From: Acidobacteriota bacterium
Lineage (GTDB): Bacteria; Acidobacteriota; Terriglobia; UBA7540
Reading direction: 5' to 3'
Assembly (NCBI GenBank): GCA_003165615.1
Contig: PLWR01000659.1
Location: forward strand, 1 to 17,350
Length of the DNA stretch: 17,350 bases
Part shown: piece after piece, positions 14,669 to 17,350 of the stretch
Position numbering within the stretch: the first letter of the stretch is position 1
How the letters are laid out: each line of letters opens with the position of its first letter
Notes under the pieces: model-generated
Seen by the model: the letters and a program-made list of their open reading frames with translations, nothing else
Told to the model about the DNA's origin: nothing
Databases searched by the model: none
Made by a program: the position numbers and the translations under genes

Positions 14669-15745
14669 TCAGAACATATGCAACTTGATGTTCAAGTACT
14701 TTTTGGGGTTTTTGCGGAAGTCCGCCAGGAACTCTTTTAAGGATTGCGAGCTCGCGCTCAAATTATTGAAGAGGGTGGAATCGGTCGAGAGTTTGCCCAG
14801 CGTTCCCTGACCTTGGTCGATGCGGGCGGTAATGGCATCCACATGTGCCAGCGAGGAATTCATGCGGTCGTAGAATTGCTCGTCTTTGGTCAGCTTCCCG
14901 AGCGTGCCGTGGCCCTGGTTGATGCCGTCGATCAAAGTGTTGCCATTCGTCATAAGGCGATTGAGATTGTTGTAAGCCGAGGGATCAGAGATGAACTTGG
15001 CCAGACTCCCGTTCCCATGTTGAACGTCATCAAGGACCAGGTTGAGGCGGTCGATGGTGGCCACGGTGCGGTTGTAAAGGGTGTCGTCCGACATGAGCTT
15101 GCCGATCGTCCCTTCCCCACGCTGGGCGCGCTCCACCAGGACCTGCGCGCCTGAAACGGTGGCGTCCATCTTGTTGTAGAGGGTCTCATCGTAGAGCAGC
15201 TTGCCCATCGATCCCTTGCCGCCCTGGATTTGTGTCGTGATGTCATCGAGCTTCGCGGACAGGGCATTGAGGTTCATAATGACTTCGTTGGTATTTTGCA
15301 CGACCGCGGTAACGTCCGCCTTCTCCGCGGTCTTGATCGCACCGCCATCCGCCAGCACCTCCTGCCCGGGGGTGCCGCGGCTGATATCCACATAGCTTTC
15401 GCCCAGTAGCCCGACCGTTTCCACCGAGGCCACGGAGTCAGCGCGAATCTCGTTCTGATAGGTGCGCGCAATCTTCAAGTCCACCTCCACGGCCCGCTGC
15501 TTATCGAGGTAGGAAGATATCCGGATTTTGACAACGTTGCCCACGGAAATTCCGGCCAGCCGCACCCGCCCCCCCTCGCGCAGATCCCCGCCGCTCGAGA
15601 GGTAAGCCTTAAGCGTATAGTGGCGGGTGAAGAATCCCCCTTGTCCGCTGATAAAGAAAACGGCGATGGCCAAAAGGACCAGACTGACAATGACCATGAT
15701 GCCGACTCGAAGTTGAGCCCACTGCACGCGCTCGTGTTGAGGCAT
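14669..15745 (-). CDS. MlaD/MCE family lipid-transport protein with five 34-residue repeats
   Basis: MCE proteins form lipid-binding rings in the periplasm for MlaE-type ABC transporters. The 358-residue product has one N-terminal membrane helix (about 12-33) and an MCE domain (about 42-122: YTLKAYLSSGGDL, VRLAGISVGNV, VGLLGESYVDIS). From residue 176 to 345 there are five contiguous 34-residue repeats with consensus GxGTLGKLxxDxxLYN followed by an amphipathic helix; the third is the most diverged. Such repeats likely form a helical extension beyond the ring. The start is supported by GGAGGAGGG 5 nt upstream. It is the last gene of the minus-strand set permease-ATPase-MCE, 229 bp after the ATPase gene. 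That gap is filled by heptad repeats. Confidence 0.9.
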   Translation of the reverse strand: MPQHERVQWAQLRVGIMVIVSLVLLAIAVFFISGQGGFFTRHYTLKAYLSSGGDLREGGRVRLAGISVGNVVKIRISSYLDKQRAVEVDLKIARTYQNEIRADSVASVETVGLLGESYVDISRGTPGQEVLADGGAIKTAEKADVTAVVQNTNEVIMNLNALSAKLDDITTQIQGGKGSMGKLLYDETLYNKMDATVSGAQVLVERAQRGEGTIGKLMSDDTLYNRTVATIDRLNLVLDDVQHGNGSLAKFISDPSAYNNLNRLMTNGNTLIDGINQGHGTLGKLTKDEQFYDRMNSSLAHVDAITARIDQGQGTLGKLSTDSTLFNNLSASSQSLKEFLADFRKNPKKYLNIKLHMF

Positions 15746-15800
15746 AGTTGCCCTCCTCCGCGAAGTTCAGAAGTCTATTGTAGTTCATCTGCAGCGCAAT

Positions 15801-15837
15801 CGGAATTCGGGACACGGGATACGGGACACGGGACACG
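15801..15837 (+). repeat. Heptad repeat array, consensus CGGGACA
   Basis: Five head-to-tail 7-bp units in register (CGGAATT, then CGGGACA, CGGGATA, CGGGACA, CGGGACA). It faces the opposite-strand array at 15914-15969 across a unique spacer of about 75 bp. It lies in the gap between the ATPase and MCE genes. Confidence 0.85.
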
Positions 15838-15913
15838 CGGCTCGCCCGAAACTTGGAATGGATGGAGCACCCCAACGCATACACGCTTGTGGCAGTGGGT
15901 CGCATCCTGCCCC

Positions 15914-15969
15914 GATTCCCGATCCCTTACTCCGACTCCCGTGCCCCGAGTCCCGTATCCCGAGTCCCG
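15914..15969 (-). repeat. Inverted heptad repeat array, consensus CGGGACT
   Basis: Eight 7-bp units in strict register on the minus strand, led by CGGGACT, CGGGATA, CGGGACT and then more diverged units. The array ends 5 nt before the ATPase stop codon. With the plus-strand array at 15801-15837 it can form a long imperfect stem in the operon transcript. Confidence 0.85.
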
Positions 15970-15974
15970 AGTTC

Positions 15975-16778
15975 TTACGCCAGAAACTTGCGCAGGTATG
16001 GATCCTGCGATTGGGTAAGTTCCTGCTCGTTCCCGTGAAAATAAACCCCTCCGTCGCGCAGCATCAGGAAGCGCGTCGGGGGTCGAGAAGTGGCCGGGCT
16101 GCCTTGGGGCAGGGGAACCAAGGTTTGTTTTTCCGCGGAGAAGACATAGTTGGCCAGCTCGTAGGCATCCGGCAAGCGTTGCGTGACCACCACGGAAGTG
16201 ATGTGTTGCACGTCGCGCAGCTTGGCAATCAGCACATTAATGGTGAGGCAGGTGACGGGATCAAGCCCCCCGGTAGGAGAGTCGTAAAGCATGATGGAGG
16301 GGTTGCTGACAATGGCGCGCGCCATCGCCACACGGCGCCGCATCCCGCCGGAGAGCTCGGCGGGCATCTTATCGATGGCCGCTTCCATTTCCACGAAGCG
16401 CAGAACCTCGCGCACGTGCTGTTCGATGGCGGCTTCGTCTCCCAGATGCTCTTCCCGCAGGCGATAAGCCACATTCTCAAAAACCGAGAGGGAATCGAAC
16501 AGCGCACCTTCCTGAAAGACAATTCCCATGCGTCTGCGAAGAGGCTGGAGGCTGGCCTCGGAAAGGGGAACCAGGTCCTGCCCCTCAATTAGCACCTGGC
16601 CGCCGTCGGGCTTCAGGAGCCCCAGCATCAGCTTGAGGAGGACGGACTTTCCTGAACCCGTCACCCCCAACAAGATCAGTGTCTCGCCGGCTCCGACAAC
16701 AAAAGAGACACTGGTCAGGACCCGCTTGCTCTCAAAGGAGAGGGAGACGTTGCGCAGCTCGATGGCGGGAGGATTCAT
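15975..16778 (-). CDS. MlaF-like ABC transporter ATPase with altered catalytic residues
   Basis: This 267-residue ATP-binding subunit would power the MlaE permease encoded just upstream. It has Walker A GVTGSGKS (38-45), Q-loop Gln89, the signature LSGGM (142-146) and Walker B IMLYD (162-166). The residue after Walker B, normally the catalytic Glu, is Ser167 (YDSPTGGLDP), and the switch His of the H-loop is Gln200 (VVVTQRLPDA). I checked both codons (16278-16280 and 16179-16181). Everything else is intact. Residues about 216-236 form a longer, Pro-rich insert than in simple MlaF proteins. ATG 16778 is chosen over GTG 16787 because the latter touches the heptad array that fills the upstream gap; neither start has a good Shine-Dalgarno. 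Gene order permease-ATPase-MCE supports the Mla-type assignment. Confidence 0.9.
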   Translation of the reverse strand: MNPPAIELRNVSLSFESKRVLTSVSFVVGAGETLILLGVTGSGKSVLLKLMLGLLKPDGGQVLIEGQDLVPLSEASLQPLRRRMGIVFQEGALFDSLSVFENVAYRLREEHLGDEAAIEQHVREVLRFVEMEAAIDKMPAELSGGMRRRVAMARAIVSNPSIMLYDSPTGGLDPVTCLTINVLIAKLRDVQHITSVVVTQRLPDAYELANYVFSAEKQTLVPLPQGSPATSRPPTRFLMLRDGGVYFHGNEQELTQSQDPYLRKFLA

Positions 16779-16786
16779 GGAACTCA

Positions 16787-16835
16787 CGGGAAACGGGTCA
16801 CGGGATACGGGGTTCGGGACACGGAACTCGGGTCT
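16787..16835 (+). repeat. Heptad repeat array, consensus CGGGANA
   Basis: Seven 7-bp units in exact register (CGGGAAA, CGGGTCA, CGGGATA, CGGGGTT, CGGGACA, CGGAACT, CGGGTCT). It starts 9 bp upstream of the ATPase ATG and faces the array at 16870-16946, the same layout as in the gap downstream of the ATPase gene. Confidence 0.85.
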
Positions 16836-16869
16836 CTGGTCTCACGCCGCTCCTTCTTTCTTTTCTGGG

Positions 16870-16946
16870 TATCCCTGATTCCCAATTCCGGATCGGAGAT
16901 CCCGAATGCCGGGCCCCGAATCACCCGGACTGAGCCCCGAGTCCCG
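16870..16946 (-). repeat. Degenerate inverted heptad-type array
   Basis: On the minus strand this opens with CGGGACT and CGGGGCT and continues with irregularly spaced CGGG cores (CGGGTGA, TTCGGGG, TTCGGGA, CCGGAATT). Register is lost after the first units. It ends 2 nt before the permease stop codon and can pair with the array at 16787-16835. Confidence 0.65.
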
Positions 16947-16948
16947 AT

Positions 16949-17350
16949 TTAGTAGAACCCAATCGCCATGAGAAACTTGGTGATGAAGAAGTCGACCACA
17001 ATGATGAGCACCGAGGCCACCACCATGGCCCGGGTGGTGGCGCGCCCCACGCCCTCCGTACCGCCCGTCGTGTGCAGCCCCTGGTAACACCCCACCAGGG
17101 AAATCAGGATGGCAAACATGACAGGTTTGAGGAGCCCCTGGAAAACATCCTTGTTCGACAACGCCTGATAGGCCGATGTCCAATACTCTTCCGAGGTCAG
17201 GCGAACGGTGAGATAGCTTACAAAGTAGCCTCCCAACAGGCCGCAGAAATCCGCCAGGATGGTCAAAAGGGGCAACGTCACCACCGTGGCAACGAGGCGG
17301 GGAATGACGAGTTTACGCAGGGGGTCGGTGCCCAGCGCGCGCATGGCGTC
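16949..17350 (-). CDS. MlaE-family ABC transporter permease (partial, N-terminus outside window)
   Basis: Only the C-terminal 133 residues are present; the frame stays open to the window edge. DAMRALGTDPLRKLVIPR at the left of the fragment matches the conserved MlaE cytoplasmic loop (family form IDALxxMGTDPLxxLVxPR). TGGTEGVGRATTRAMVVASVLIIVVDF matches the C-terminal conserved GxxGVGxATTxAVV region. Three hydrophobic segments remain (about 18-40, 72-90 and 106-130 of the visible part). MlaE forms the membrane core that passes phospholipids between the inner membrane and the MCE ring. It is the first visible gene of the operon, with the ATPase gene 170 bp downstream. Confidence 0.92.
   Translation of the reverse strand, partial: DAMRALGTDPLRKLVIPRLVATVVTLPLLTILADFCGLLGGYFVSYLTVRLTSEEYWTSAYQALSNKDVFQGLLKPVMFAILISLVGCYQGLHTTGGTEGVGRATTRAMVVASVLIIVVDFFITKFLMAIGFY

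Noticed and set aside
15801..15969. CRISPR-like array
   Set aside because: Units are 7 bp without spacers and face each other; no cas genes are present.

Overview
The window is GC-rich and gene-dense, and looks like a chromosomal segment of a Gram-negative, plant-polymer-degrading soil or sediment bacterium. I favour Acidobacteriota, with Verrucomicrobiota or Planctomycetota as alternatives. The reasons are Tat-exported secreted enzymes, an outer-membrane lipid transport (Mla/MCE) operon, a GH106/GH28 pair, and intergenic palindromes built on GAGCCCCAAAGGGGCG and CGGGACA-type heptads. This assignment is inferred from style; there is no rRNA or other phylogenetic marker.

Left part (1-3350): a PIG-L/LmbE-type deacetylase with an N-terminal beta-sandwich region, whose 5' end may be broken by a frameshift in a G6 tract. 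It is followed by a small zinc-ribbon/three-helix membrane protein, which converges on and overlaps a complete galactokinase (galK, minus strand). From 3345 to 3826 there is no intact gene apart from a short ORF that looks like fused remnants of larger enzymes.

Middle part (3827-12000), all on the minus strand: in transcription order a very large Tat-exported GH106-type alpha-L-rhamnosidase, a secreted GH28 polygalacturonase-like beta-helix enzyme with its own likely promoter, an uncharacterised 492-residue protein resembling parts of GH42-like enzymes, and a Tat-exported DUF362 protein translationally coupled to it. Rhamnosidase plus polygalacturonase activities suggest attack on rhamnogalacturonan-type pectin. 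Galactose from side chains could feed galK, although galK has its own start region and need not be co-regulated.

Region 12012-12682 carries no intact gene. It holds a 282-bp composite inverted-repeat element with a perfect 16-bp palindrome near its centre, then the tail of a decayed VapC/PIN toxin whose stop overlaps the first possible start of the next gene.

Right part (12683-17350): a FadD-type long-chain acyl-CoA synthetase on the plus strand faces a minus-strand Mla-like operon (MlaE permease, running off the window; MlaF ATPase; MlaD/MCE substrate-binding protein). The MlaF protein has Ser in place of the catalytic Glu after Walker B and Gln in place of the switch His. The MCE protein ends in five consecutive 34-residue repeats. 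Both gaps inside this operon contain facing arrays of 7-bp repeats that could fold into long hairpins, and the gap between the operon and fadD holds a different inverted repeat.

No tRNA, rRNA, CRISPR array, insertion sequence with transposase, or origin was seen.
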